Below, in pieces: positions 44,284 through 51,930 of a stretch of 64,000 bases of DNA; positions within the stretch are counted from its first letter, which is position 1; every line of letters starts with the position of its first letter. The notes under the pieces were generated by a model. That model did not search any database and was not told the DNA's origin. It saw only the letters and a program-made list of their open reading frames with translations. The DNA is from Hyphomicrobiales bacterium. GTDB lineage: Bacteria; Pseudomonadota; Alphaproteobacteria; Rhizobiales; Rhizobiaceae. A program made the translations under genes and the position numbers. Location: contig UCNE01000002.1 in NCBI GenBank assembly GCA_900473685.1, positions 310,001-374,000 on the forward strand, given 5' to 3'.

Positions 44284-44318
44284 TTGACACATTAGCTTCG
44301 CAGATGCAAATCTAATGT
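44284..44318. promoter_or_regulatory. Candidate CGNR operator over a -35-like box
   Basis: ACATTAG (44289-44295) and CTAATGT (44312-44318) form a perfect inverted repeat with 16 bases between; half-site centres are 23 bases apart. The left arm overlaps a consensus TTGACA at 44284-44289. It lies in the divergent spacer of the CGNR gene and the hydrolase. Confidence 0.55.
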
Positions 44319-44345
44319 ATAAACTCAAATTCTATGGGTGTTAAA

Positions 44346-45248
44346 ATGGCATTGCACAGCATTCCCTCCATCCGCCACCGTTTTATCGAGGCTGGTGGCG
44401 TTCGCGTCTTCTATCGGGAAAGCCTGCCGGAAACGGGGGAGAAAGCACCAACCATTCTTCTGCTGCATGGCTTTCCCGCCTCGTCGCACCAGTTTCGGCG
44501 CTTGATGGACGCGCTCGGCAGCCAATACCGACTGATTGCCCCCGACTATCCGGGCTTCGGCCACAGCGAGGCGCCCACTTCCACCAACGAGAACGGCGCA
44601 TTTACCTATAGCTTCGACAGTCTGGCGACTGTGATCGAGGCCTTTGTCGATGCGCTGTCACTCAAGCGTTTCATGCTCTACGCTTTCGATTTCGGCGCAC
44701 CGGTCGGGTTTCGGCTGGCAAGCCGCCGGCCAGAGCTGATCGCCGGGTTGATCGTCCAGAACGGTAATGCCTATCTGGAGGGACTTTCGGACATCGCCCG
44801 CGACTTTATCGCCCTTGCCCCATCCGGCGACGGCGCTGTGGAGCAGGTCCGCAATCTTCTGACGCTGGACATGACCCGCGGCCAATATAAAGGCGGCACA
44901 GCGCAGCCGGAACTTGTCGCGCCCGATGGCTGGACGATGGACCAGCATTTTCTCGACCGGCCCGATCGCCGCCAGCCGCAGCTCGATCTCGCCTTCGACT
45001 ACAAGAGTAATCTTGTCCGCTATCCGGAGTGGCAGCAATGGCTACGCCAAAGCCAGCCGCCGGTGCTGATCACCTGGGGCCGCAATGATCCCTTTTTCAC
45101 CGAGGCGGGCGCCCGTGCCTTTTTGGCCGACGTGCCGGAGGCGGAGCTGCATCTGTTCGACACCGGTCACTTCGCGCTTGAGGAGTGCCTGCCGGAGATC
45201 GCACCGCTGATCGCTGATTTCGTCGAGCGAAAGTGGCCGCGCGGATGA
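44346..45248 (+). CDS. Alpha/beta hydrolase with Asp nucleophile (epoxide hydrolase / haloalkane dehalogenase-like)
   Basis: A 300-residue hydrolase. HGFP (41-44) forms the oxyanion region, DYPGFGHS follows, and the nucleophile elbow reads LYAFDFGAPVGF, placing Asp115 where esterases carry Ser; the catalytic His lies in FDTGHFALEE. Asp at this position is the mark of epoxide hydrolases and haloalkane dehalogenases. An upstream ATG at 44334 is possible. The divergent CGNR regulator suggests induction by its substrate. Confidence 0.88.
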   Translation: MALHSIPSIRHRFIEAGGVRVFYRESLPETGEKAPTILLLHGFPASSHQFRRLMDALGSQYRLIAPDYPGFGHSEAPTSTNENGAFTYSFDSLATVIEAFVDALSLKRFMLYAFDFGAPVGFRLASRRPELIAGLIVQNGNAYLEGLSDIARDFIALAPSGDGAVEQVRNLLTLDMTRGQYKGGTAQPELVAPDGWTMDQHFLDRPDRRQPQLDLAFDYKSNLVRYPEWQQWLRQSQPPVLITWGRNDPFFTEAGARAFLADVPEAELHLFDTGHFALEECLPEIAPLIADFVERKWPRG

Positions 45249-45254
45249 GACGGC

Positions 45255-45291
45255 AAAGGCGCCGGAGCATTGAGCTCACGGGCGCCTTTTT
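45255..45291 (+). terminator. Terminator after the Asp-type hydrolase
   Basis: A 9-bp perfect stem AAAGGCGCC / GGCGCCTTT with a 17-base loop that carries its own GAGCTC palindrome, followed by TTC. It sits 7 bases after the stop. Confidence 0.8.
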
Positions 45292-45330
45292 CGAATTGAA
45301 TATGCTTGCACCCATCTGCCTGGGCTTGGC

Positions 45331-45948
45331 TTACGCCTGCAGAACGACGACGCGGCCGCCGACGATTGCGCGCTCGTAGAGATCGACGACATCGTGGTTG
45401 AGCATGCGCACGCAGCCGCTCGACATCGCCTGCCCGATCGACCAGGGCTGCGTCGTGCCATGGATGCGGAACATCGTGTCGTTGCCACCCTGATAGAGAT
45501 AGATGGCGCGAGCGCCGAGTGGATTGTTCGGGCCGCCCGGAACGCCGCCGGCATATTTGCGATTTTTGCCCGGATCTCGGCGGATCATGTTTTCGGTCGG
45601 CGTCCATGTCGGCCATTCTGCCTTGCGGCCGATATAGGCAGACCCTGCCAGCGCATAACCGTTGCGGCCGACGCCAATGCCGTAGCGCATCGCCTGCCCG
45701 TCGCCGAGAATATAGTAGAGCCGCCGCGCCGGGGTATCGACGACAATGGTGCCGGCATCATGTTTCGTCGCATAGGCAACCTGCTGGCGGCGCAGCTCCG
45801 GCTTGACCTTTTCCAGCGGCATGGCCGGCATTGGAAACTTTTCGTCCGGTTTTGCAGCATAGTTGGCAGCGTGGTTCGGTCCGTTGGTGGCGCAACCGGC
45901 AAGGAGAGCAGAAAAGCCGAGCAGCAGGCCACGGCGGGAGATCGACAT
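45331..45948 (-). CDS. L,D-transpeptidase lipoprotein (YkuD domain)
   Basis: A 205-residue envelope protein. The signal sequence MSISRRGLLLGFSALLAGCA ends in a lipobox with Cys19, so a lipoprotein is likely; the RR pair is not a full Tat motif. The YkuD domain (about 66-204) has the catalytic block RIHGTTQPWSIG and AMSSGCVRM, with His163 and Cys179. It makes or exchanges 3-3 cross-links in peptidoglycan or attaches proteins to it. AAGGA lies 6 bases before the ATG. Confidence 0.94.
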   Translation of the reverse strand: MSISRRGLLLGFSALLAGCATNGPNHAANYAAKPDEKFPMPAMPLEKVKPELRRQQVAYATKHDAGTIVVDTPARRLYYILGDGQAMRYGIGVGRNGYALAGSAYIGRKAEWPTWTPTENMIRRDPGKNRKYAGGVPGGPNNPLGARAIYLYQGGNDTMFRIHGTTQPWSIGQAMSSGCVRMLNHDVVDLYERAIVGGRVVVLQA

Positions 45949-46026
45949 TGTGTGTTTCCTTAAGATCCGGTTGATGCAACCGAAAATAGGGAAAACATGG
46001 TTAATGGCTGGTTAAGCGGTTAACGT

Positions 46027-46707
46027 TCAGGGCCGACAATTCTCTTCGCGGGAGGCTTTTGCTGTTGTGCAACCTTCAACCACGGCTAGATATTCGTCCA
46101 CAGGGAAGTACCGCCAACCAGTTATGGGTATCCGATTAGCAATCGGATTGACCATCGAATAAATACCGATTCGGTGTGACAGTTCATTTTTCATAACAAT
46201 CAGTTCATTAGGCGATCTGCCCTTAGCGATGGCCTCTTCCAATCGCTCCTCATCATCGGTGCTGAGGCCATAGATGACTCGGATATTTGCCGTGCAGATA
46301 TCCATGTCTGTATTCCAATTTGCTCCGCACACACCGACACGAGTGCCCTCGACATTGGTTGGCAACAGCTTCAGAAACTCAGACAGCTTCATGTCATCCT
46401 TCAAGCCGTCGTTTGACAGACGCAACAAGCGAGCGAGCTTCGAATATTTCCCGTCCGGTTCAAACCCCGTACCGAGCTTGATGCTTCGAAGCGCATGAGG
46501 ACTATCTTCCCAAAAAGAAAGCTCAAGGCCGGAATACCCCCAGCATAGCGGCAGAACGTCGTCGCTATCCGTAATCCACCACTCGGGCGGGCCGAGTAGC
46601 GCTGCGACGTCCAGGAGCGTCATGGCAAAATTGATTGGCCCAAGCTCCCCTGTTTGCAGGAAAGATCGCAGCGATGCTGTTTGCCGGACGAAGTTTCGTT
46701 TCGCCAT
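46027..46707 (-). CDS. Unrecognised protein, lower GC, directly behind etfQO
   Basis: A 226-residue cytosolic protein with no family I recognise. It starts MAKRNFVRQTASLRSFLQTG, has LLDVAALLGPPEWWITDSDD, WGYSGLELSFWED and a mid part TRVGVCGANWNTDMDICTAN. No signal peptide or membrane segment. Base composition and codon use are visibly more AT-rich than in both neighbours, which suggests later arrival. It begins five bases after the etfQO stop, so it may ride on that transcript. The WGYSGLELxF pattern and size recall immunity-type orphan proteins near toxin systems, but no toxin is nearby. Confidence 0.7.
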   Translation of the reverse strand: MAKRNFVRQTASLRSFLQTGELGPINFAMTLLDVAALLGPPEWWITDSDDVLPLCWGYSGLELSFWEDSPHALRSIKLGTGFEPDGKYSKLARLLRLSNDGLKDDMKLSEFLKLLPTNVEGTRVGVCGANWNTDMDICTANIRVIYGLSTDDEERLEEAIAKGRSPNELIVMKNELSHRIGIYSMVNPIANRIPITGWRYFPVDEYLAVVEGCTTAKASREENCRP

Positions 46708-46712
46708 GCAGC

Positions 46713-48377
46713 TCACATGTTCGGATAGACCGGTCCCTCGCCGCCCTGCGGCGGTACCCAGTTGATGTTCTGGTTGGGGTCCTTGATGTCACAGGTCTTG
46801 CAGTGGACGCAGTTCTGGGCGTTGATGACGTAGACATCCTGCCCATCCTTTTCCACCCACTCATAGACCCCGGCCGGACAGTAGCGGGTCGACGGACCGG
46901 CATAGATATCGTGCTCGGACGATTTCTGCAGGGCCATGTCCTTGACCTTCAGGTGCACCGGCTCGTTTTCCTCGTGGTTGGTGTTCGACAGAAACACCGA
47001 GGAGAGACGATCGAACGTCAGAACACCATCCGGACGCGGATAGTCGATCTTCTTGTGCATCGACGCCGGTTCCAGTGACTGGGCGTCGGTCTTGCCATGC
47101 TTCAGCGTGCCGAAGAAGGAGAAGCCGAACAGCGTGTTGGTCCACATATCGAGCCCGCCAAGCGCCACACCGGCTGCCGTGCCGAGCTTCGACCAGAGCG
47201 GCTTGACGTTGCGGACACGCTTCAAGTCCTGGCCAATGGCGCTGTCGCGCCAGCCATTTTCGATCTCGATCACTTCATCGTTGGCCCTGCCCACGGCGAT
47301 CGCATCCGACAGTTTTTCGGCCGCAAGAATGCCCGAAAGCACAGCATTGTGGCTGCCCTTGATGCGCGGCACGTTGACGAAGCCAGCCGAGCAGCCGATC
47401 AGCGCGCCGCCCGGGAAGGTCAGCTTCGGCACCGACTGGTAGCCGCCCTCGGTGATGGCGCGGGCGCCGTAGGTCAGCCGCTTGCCGCCTTCGAAAGTAC
47501 CGCGAATGGTCGGATGCGTCTTGAAGCGCTGGAATTCCTCGAACGGATGGAGATAGGGGTTCTTGTAGTTGAGGTGCACGACGAAGCCGACGGCGACCAG
47601 ATTGTCCTCAAGGTGATAGAGGAACGAGCCGCCACCGGTCTTCATGCCGAGCGGCCAGCCGAACGAGTGCTGGACGAGGCCTTGTTTGTGGTTTTCCGGT
47701 TTGACCTGCCAGAGTTCCTTGATGCCGATGCCGAATTTTTGCGGCTCGCGGTCCTTCTGCAGGTCAAATTTCGAGATCAACTGCTTGGCGAGCGAGCCAC
47801 GCACGCCCTCGCCGATCAGCGTGTACTTGCCGAGCAGTTCCATGCCGCGGGCAAAATTCGGACCCGGCTCGCCGTTTTTCTCGACACCCATATCGCCGGT
47901 GGCGACCCCGATGACGGCGCCCTGATCGTTGTAAAGCACTTCAGTGGCAGCAAAGCCCGGATAGATTTCGACACCGAGCGCCTCGGCCTTTTCGGCCAGC
48001 CACCGACAGACGAGGCCAAGCGAGACGATGTAATTGCCGTGATTGTTCATCAAGGGCGGCATGGCAAAATTCGGCAAGCGGATCGAACCGGCGGGACCGA
48101 GCAGCAGGAACTGGTCGTCCTTAACTTCGGTCTTGAAGGGATGCCCGTCCTCTTCGCGCCAGCCCGGCAGCAAGCGGTCGATACCGATCGGGTCAACGAC
48201 GGCGCCCGACAGGATATGCGCACCGACTTCGGCGCCCTTTTCCAGAACAACGACCGACAGATCCGGATTGACCTGCTTCAGACGGATAGCCGCCGCCAAA
48301 CCGGCAGGCCCAGCGCCGACGATAACAACGTCGAATTCCATGCTTTCGCGCTCGGGCAGCTCATGTTGGTCGGTCAT
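46713..48377 (-). CDS. Electron transfer flavoprotein-ubiquinone oxidoreductase
   Basis: A 554-residue inner-membrane-associated enzyme that passes electrons from acyl-CoA and other dehydrogenases, through ETF, to ubiquinone. FAD is bound at DVVIVGAGPAGLAAAIRL (about 16-33). The membrane-facing and quinone region includes GGSFLYHLEDNLVAVGFVVH. The 4Fe-4S ligands are visible near the end: RYCPAGVYEW, then NAQNCVHCKTCDIKDP. GGAG lies 8 bases before the ATG. A palindromic ACGT-rich motif stands about 155 bases upstream. Confidence 0.97.
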   Translation of the reverse strand: MTDQHELPERESMEFDVVIVGAGPAGLAAAIRLKQVNPDLSVVVLEKGAEVGAHILSGAVVDPIGIDRLLPGWREEDGHPFKTEVKDDQFLLLGPAGSIRLPNFAMPPLMNNHGNYIVSLGLVCRWLAEKAEALGVEIYPGFAATEVLYNDQGAVIGVATGDMGVEKNGEPGPNFARGMELLGKYTLIGEGVRGSLAKQLISKFDLQKDREPQKFGIGIKELWQVKPENHKQGLVQHSFGWPLGMKTGGGSFLYHLEDNLVAVGFVVHLNYKNPYLHPFEEFQRFKTHPTIRGTFEGGKRLTYGARAITEGGYQSVPKLTFPGGALIGCSAGFVNVPRIKGSHNAVLSGILAAEKLSDAIAVGRANDEVIEIENGWRDSAIGQDLKRVRNVKPLWSKLGTAAGVALGGLDMWTNTLFGFSFFGTLKHGKTDAQSLEPASMHKKIDYPRPDGVLTFDRLSSVFLSNTNHEENEPVHLKVKDMALQKSSEHDIYAGPSTRYCPAGVYEWVEKDGQDVYVINAQNCVHCKTCDIKDPNQNINWVPPQGGEGPVYPNM

Positions 48378-48749
48378 CTCTTCGTCTCCAGTCGCACCCG
48401 GCTATTTTGCACGGTTTTGTTCCCAATTCTTGACCTCCGTCATGGCAAATACGGCCGGACTTGTCGAGCCGGTCTGCGACGGCAGCCCAGCGCATTTGCG
48501 CATGAGGTCATGCAGCAGGATATAAATATATGACGTGAACGTAAACGTCAAAATACAAAAAGCGTCTTCCACCACCGGCCTTTCATCTTGCCTTGCTTTG
48601 GCCTTCGACCCATGCGAATACGCGCCCTCCAAATAACCAAGCTCTCCGCCACAAACCGCATACCGGCTGCCTCAAGGCATTCCGAGGCCGTGCGCGCAGG
48701 CGAGACGACTTCTGCCGCCAGCTGGCGGACACCCAAGACGGAGACTTTC
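48378..48749. other. Divergent region etfQO / Hsp70-like gene
   Basis: No gene seen. It holds both promoters, an AT-rich patch (48518-48530) and the ACGT-rich palindrome at 48531-48551. Confidence 0.6.
48531..48551 (-). promoter_or_regulatory. ACGT-rich palindromic operator candidate upstream of etfQO
   Basis: TGACGT-GAACGTAA-ACGTCA reads as an inverted repeat with a third ACGT at its centre, so ACGT recurs every 6 bases. A near copy lies at 33695-33715. From memory, MerR-type LiuR regulators of branched-chain acyl-CoA degradation use ACGT-spaced sites of this look, which would suit etfQO. Confidence 0.5.
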
Positions 48750-50048
48750 ATGGCCAAGGCACTCGGCTTCGATTTCGGCACGACCAATTCGGTGCTCGCC
48801 GCCTCCAAGGGCGACACGACGCAGTCGCTGAGCTTTTCAAGCAAAGCCGGCACCACAGATTCCATGCGCACGGCACTGTCGTTCATGAAGCACGCGCAGA
48901 TGGGTGCCGCCGCAGTCAGCATCGAAGCGGGACAGGCGGCGATCCAGCAGTTCATCGACAATCCCGGCGAGGCGCGCTTCCTGCAGTCGATCAAGACCTT
49001 TGCCGCCAGCCCGCTGTTTCAGGGCACGCTGATCTTTGCCCGTCGCAACAGCTTTGAAGACCTGATGCGCGCCTTCCTTTCCCGCATCGCCGACTATGCC
49101 GGCGATGGCTGGCAGCAGGAGTACAAGCGCATCGTCGTCGGCCGGCCGGTTCGTTTTGCTGGAACGAGCCCTGACGAAAATCTGGCGCTCGAACGCTATG
49201 ACCGGGCGCTGTCGTCGTTCGCTTTTCCCGAAGTCCACTATGTCTACGAGCCGGTGGCCGCCGCTTTCTACTTTGCCCAGAACCTGAAGAAGGATGCGAC
49301 CGTGCTGGTTGCCGATTTCGGCGGCGGCACCACCGACTATTCTATCATTCGCTTCGAAAGCCATGCCGGCAAAATGACGGCGGTTCCGGTCGGCCATTCC
49401 GGCGTCGGCGTCGCCGGCGATCATTTCGACTTCCGCATCATCGACACGGTGGTTTCGCCGCTGATCGGCAAGGGCAGCCAGTTCAAGAGCTTCGACAAGC
49501 TGCTCGACGTGCCTTCCAGCTACTACGCCAATTTCGGCCGCTGGAACCAGCTGTCGATCTTCAAGACGCTGAAGGATTTTACCGACCTGAAACAGCTGGT
49601 ACGCTCGGCCGTTGAACCGGAAAAGCTCGAAGCCTTTGTCGATCTCGTCGATCACGACGAGGGTTATCCGCTCTATCAGGCGATCTCCGCCACCAAGATG
49701 CGGCTGTCGCATGAGGAAGAGACCGAATTCTTCTTCAAGCCGCTCGGCGAAAAGAGCCGGCAGACGGTGCGCCGCAGCGACTTCGAAAGCTGGATCGCAC
49801 CGGACCTTGCCCGCATCGAGGAAGCGTTGGACGAGGTGCTGGTCACCACCAACACGCCGGCTGATGGCATCGACAAGGTGTTTTTGACCGGCGGCACTTC
49901 GTTCGTGCCGGCCATCCGGCGCATTTTCGAGGACCGCTTTGCCAGTGACCGGATCGAAAGCGGCGGAGAGCTTCTCTCCATTGCCCACGGCCTGGCGCTG
50001 ATCGGCGAGCGCGACGACATCGAACGCTGGACGGCAATGGCGGCGTGA
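48750..50048 (+). CDS. YegD-like Hsp70 family protein
   Basis: A 432-residue actin-fold ATPase of the Hsp70 superfamily. Phosphate and adenosine motifs: ALGFDFGTTNSVLAASKG, VLVADFGGGTTDYSIIRF, and VFLTGGTSFVPAIRRIFE near the end. The length matches the YegD subgroup, which has only the nucleotide-binding domain and lacks the DnaK substrate-binding domain, so a classical chaperone role is unlikely. GGAG lies 6 bases before the ATG at 48750. Divergent from etfQO. Confidence 0.92.
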   Translation: MAKALGFDFGTTNSVLAASKGDTTQSLSFSSKAGTTDSMRTALSFMKHAQMGAAAVSIEAGQAAIQQFIDNPGEARFLQSIKTFAASPLFQGTLIFARRNSFEDLMRAFLSRIADYAGDGWQQEYKRIVVGRPVRFAGTSPDENLALERYDRALSSFAFPEVHYVYEPVAAAFYFAQNLKKDATVLVADFGGGTTDYSIIRFESHAGKMTAVPVGHSGVGVAGDHFDFRIIDTVVSPLIGKGSQFKSFDKLLDVPSSYYANFGRWNQLSIFKTLKDFTDLKQLVRSAVEPEKLEAFVDLVDHDEGYPLYQAISATKMRLSHEEETEFFFKPLGEKSRQTVRRSDFESWIAPDLARIEEALDEVLVTTNTPADGIDKVFLTGGTSFVPAIRRIFEDRFASDRIESGGELLSIAHGLALIGERDDIERWTAMAA

Positions 50049-50058
50049 TTGGTACTTC

Positions 50059-50185
50059 CTCTTCTCCCCGCCGGGGAGAAGGTGGCCCAAGGGGCCGGAT
50101 GAGGGGGAGCCAAACGCGGGACGTGCCGAACCGCCCCCTCATCGTCTCGCTTTGCTCGACACTTCTCCCCGCTGGGGAGAAGAGG
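50059..50185. repeat. Rhizobial intergenic mosaic repeat (RIME-like)
   Basis: Two copies of a small hairpin, CTTCTCCCC-GCY-GGGGAGAAG (50061-50081 and 50162-50182), flank a larger perfect inverted pair GATGAGGGGG / CCCCCTCATC (50098-50107 and 50134-50143). This build and the CTTCTCCCC element are typical of short palindromic repeats scattered between genes in rhizobial chromosomes. It lies between convergently unrelated Hsp70 and glycosylase genes. Confidence 0.85.
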
Positions 50186-50271
50186 GAGGGCGCCGCTCTT
50201 TCATTGGCATAAATCCATATTGCTTTCGCGGTGGCCTTCCCTGCTCGCTCCCCCTTCTGTACAAGCAGATC

Positions 50272-51159
50272 ATGATCTCCTGCGACACCATGAGCCCGGC
50301 CGAACTTGCCGCCCTTCTGCATTTTCATGCGGAAGCCGGGGTCGAATGGATGCTGGAAGACGATCCGGTCGACCGGTTCGCCGAATTTGCCGAAGCGAAG
50401 GCGGCGCGCGGCAATGGCGCCTCGCAAGCCATGCAGCGAACGCAGACCTTGGAGCGCGGCGATGCGCCCAATGCGCCGGTCGCCCGTGAGAACGGCAATC
50501 GCGCCACCGGCAAGGCTCCGGCCGCTCCCGCCGCCACACCACAAATGGCCATTCCGGACGAGCAGGCCATCGCCGAGGCCCGGTTTGCGGCCGAATCTGC
50601 CCGCTCCCTTGACGAGCTCAAGAGCGCCATGGAAGCTTTTTCCGGCTGTAATCTGCGTAACAGCGCCCGCAACATGGTGTTTGCCGATGGCAACCCCACA
50701 TCCGGCATTCTGGTGATCGGTCCGGTACCGAACGGTGACGACGACCGCGAGGGCGTTCCGTTTTCCGGCAAGCAGGGCCAGATGCTCGAACGCATGCTGG
50801 CCGCCATCGGGCTCGACCGGACATCCGTGCTTTTGACCAATGTCATTCCGTGGCGGCCGCCGGGAAACCGGCCGCCCTCGCCGCGCGAAACCGATATCTG
50901 CCGCCCGTTCATCGAGCGGCAGATTGCGCTCAGCGAACCGCGCCACCTGTTGATCCTCGGCAATTTTGCCGCCCGTTTCTTCTTCGGTGGCAACGAGATG
51001 ATCCATCACATGCGGGGCGAATGGCGCGATATTCAAATTGGCAATGCCACAGTCCCGGCCCTGGCCACGCTGCATCCGCAGGACCTGACCTCGGCCCCTG
51101 CCAGCAAGCGGCTCGCCTGGCAGGATCTGCTGGCCTTTCGCGCCCGGATTCGTGGTTAA
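50272..51159 (+). CDS. Family 4-type uracil-DNA glycosylase
   Basis: A 295-residue protein with an N-terminal extension (1-115) rich in Ala and Pro and a C-terminal UDG superfamily domain. Motifs: NPTSGILVIGPVPNGDDD, then GVPFSGKQGQMLERML, LLTNVIPWRPPGNRPPS, ILGNFAARFF, and ATLHPQDL with the conserved HP. Family 4 enzymes carry a 4Fe-4S cluster bound by four cysteines, two of them as CxxC. Here only the Cys of FSGCNLRNS and of TDICRPF are seen, so cluster binding is uncertain. It removes uracil from DNA, by family. An ATG at 50290 is an alternative start. Confidence 0.88.
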   Translation: MISCDTMSPAELAALLHFHAEAGVEWMLEDDPVDRFAEFAEAKAARGNGASQAMQRTQTLERGDAPNAPVARENGNRATGKAPAAPAATPQMAIPDEQAIAEARFAAESARSLDELKSAMEAFSGCNLRNSARNMVFADGNPTSGILVIGPVPNGDDDREGVPFSGKQGQMLERMLAAIGLDRTSVLLTNVIPWRPPGNRPPSPRETDICRPFIERQIALSEPRHLLILGNFAARFFFGGNEMIHHMRGEWRDIQIGNATVPALATLHPQDLTSAPASKRLAWQDLLAFRARIRG

Positions 51160-51312
51160 GAGCGCCTGAACCCGGCGCCTGCCTGAATTGTGAACAAACG
51201 ATGAAGAAAGCCATGCGGATTGCGCATACCAGCAACGCGAACGCGTCCGTTGCGGAATCGATGTTGCAGTGCAATATAGAACGACGGGAGGACTGGAATA
51301 AGGAATTGAACC

Positions 51313-51489
51313 ATGACGACCCGTTTTCGCCCTTTGCATTCGAGCTTTGAAACGCTCCGCCACGCCGGCTCCGCGCTGCGCACGCCGTTCAACAACTTCG
51401 GCTCGGCAGCCAACGAACAGATGACCGCTGCAGGCTACGGCCACAAGACACGCCCAGCCCAGATTTTCGCGGAATTCGTCCAGCGTTGA
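51313..51489 (+). CDS. Small hypothetical protein, 58 residues
   Basis: MTTRFRPLHSSFETLRHAGS followed by ALRTPFNNFGSAANEQMTAA, GYGHKTRPAQIFAEF and a short tail. AAGGA lies about 7 bases before the ATG. A palindromic TTGCAGTGCAA with TATAGA right after it (51264-51280) looks like its promoter. No known family; no signal peptide. Short basic proteins of this kind are common in rhizobia. Confidence 0.55.
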   Translation: MTTRFRPLHSSFETLRHAGSALRTPFNNFGSAANEQMTAAGYGHKTRPAQIFAEFVQR

Positions 51490-51558
51490 TTTTTAATGGC
51501 CAGCGCAGCTGCGCTCGCCTCTGCCTGGATCACAGGCCAAGATGAAAGGAATCCGATC

Positions 51559-51705
51559 ATGACAGCATCCATCCGCTCGCTCCGGGTCCTGTTCGCCGAT
51601 ATCGGCACCGCCGTGCGCGCCTCCGGCGAATATAGCCGTCTGAGCCGTGAAGCCCCGGCTGCCAATGCCGACCGTCATGCGGTCAGCGCCTTTCTGCCGA
51701 AGTAA
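51559..51705 (+). CDS. Small hypothetical protein, 48 residues
   Basis: MTASIRSLRVLFADIGTAVR, then ASGEYSRLSREAPAANADRH and AVSAFLPK. AAAGGA lies about 8 bases before the ATG. It follows the preceding small gene by about 70 bases in the same direction; a loose likeness (R-x-x-x-L, then an (A/S)xR turn) hints at a common origin. Function unknown. Confidence 0.55.
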   Translation: MTASIRSLRVLFADIGTAVRASGEYSRLSREAPAANADRHAVSAFLPK

Positions 51706-51930
51706 ATCGCCGGCTTCCGGCCGCCCGGCGGCCACATCTCCTCTTCTGCGCCAAGCCTTGTCGCAATCGACAGCGTCAGCAAAACTGGATAGAGCGACAC
51801 TCGTTCTTTGATTCCAACTGCGGCGTGTCGGGCACCGGTTTTCAGGCGCGCCATCCGCTCCAACATTTCTAGCGTTTCTCCTGAGGCTTGTGCGTCACAG
51901 GCACCCGGCAGATCCGCGCCGGGAGCTTTC

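Noticed and set aside
51201-51350. Possible 49-residue protein beginning MKKAMRIAHTSNANAS
   Set aside because: It overlaps the 58-residue gene in another frame, would cover that gene's promoter palindrome, and has no ribosome binding site.
49843-51444. Leftward open frame (533 codons) across Hsp70 end, repeat and glycosylase
   Set aside because: Crosses the palindromic repeat and two real genes; no motif.
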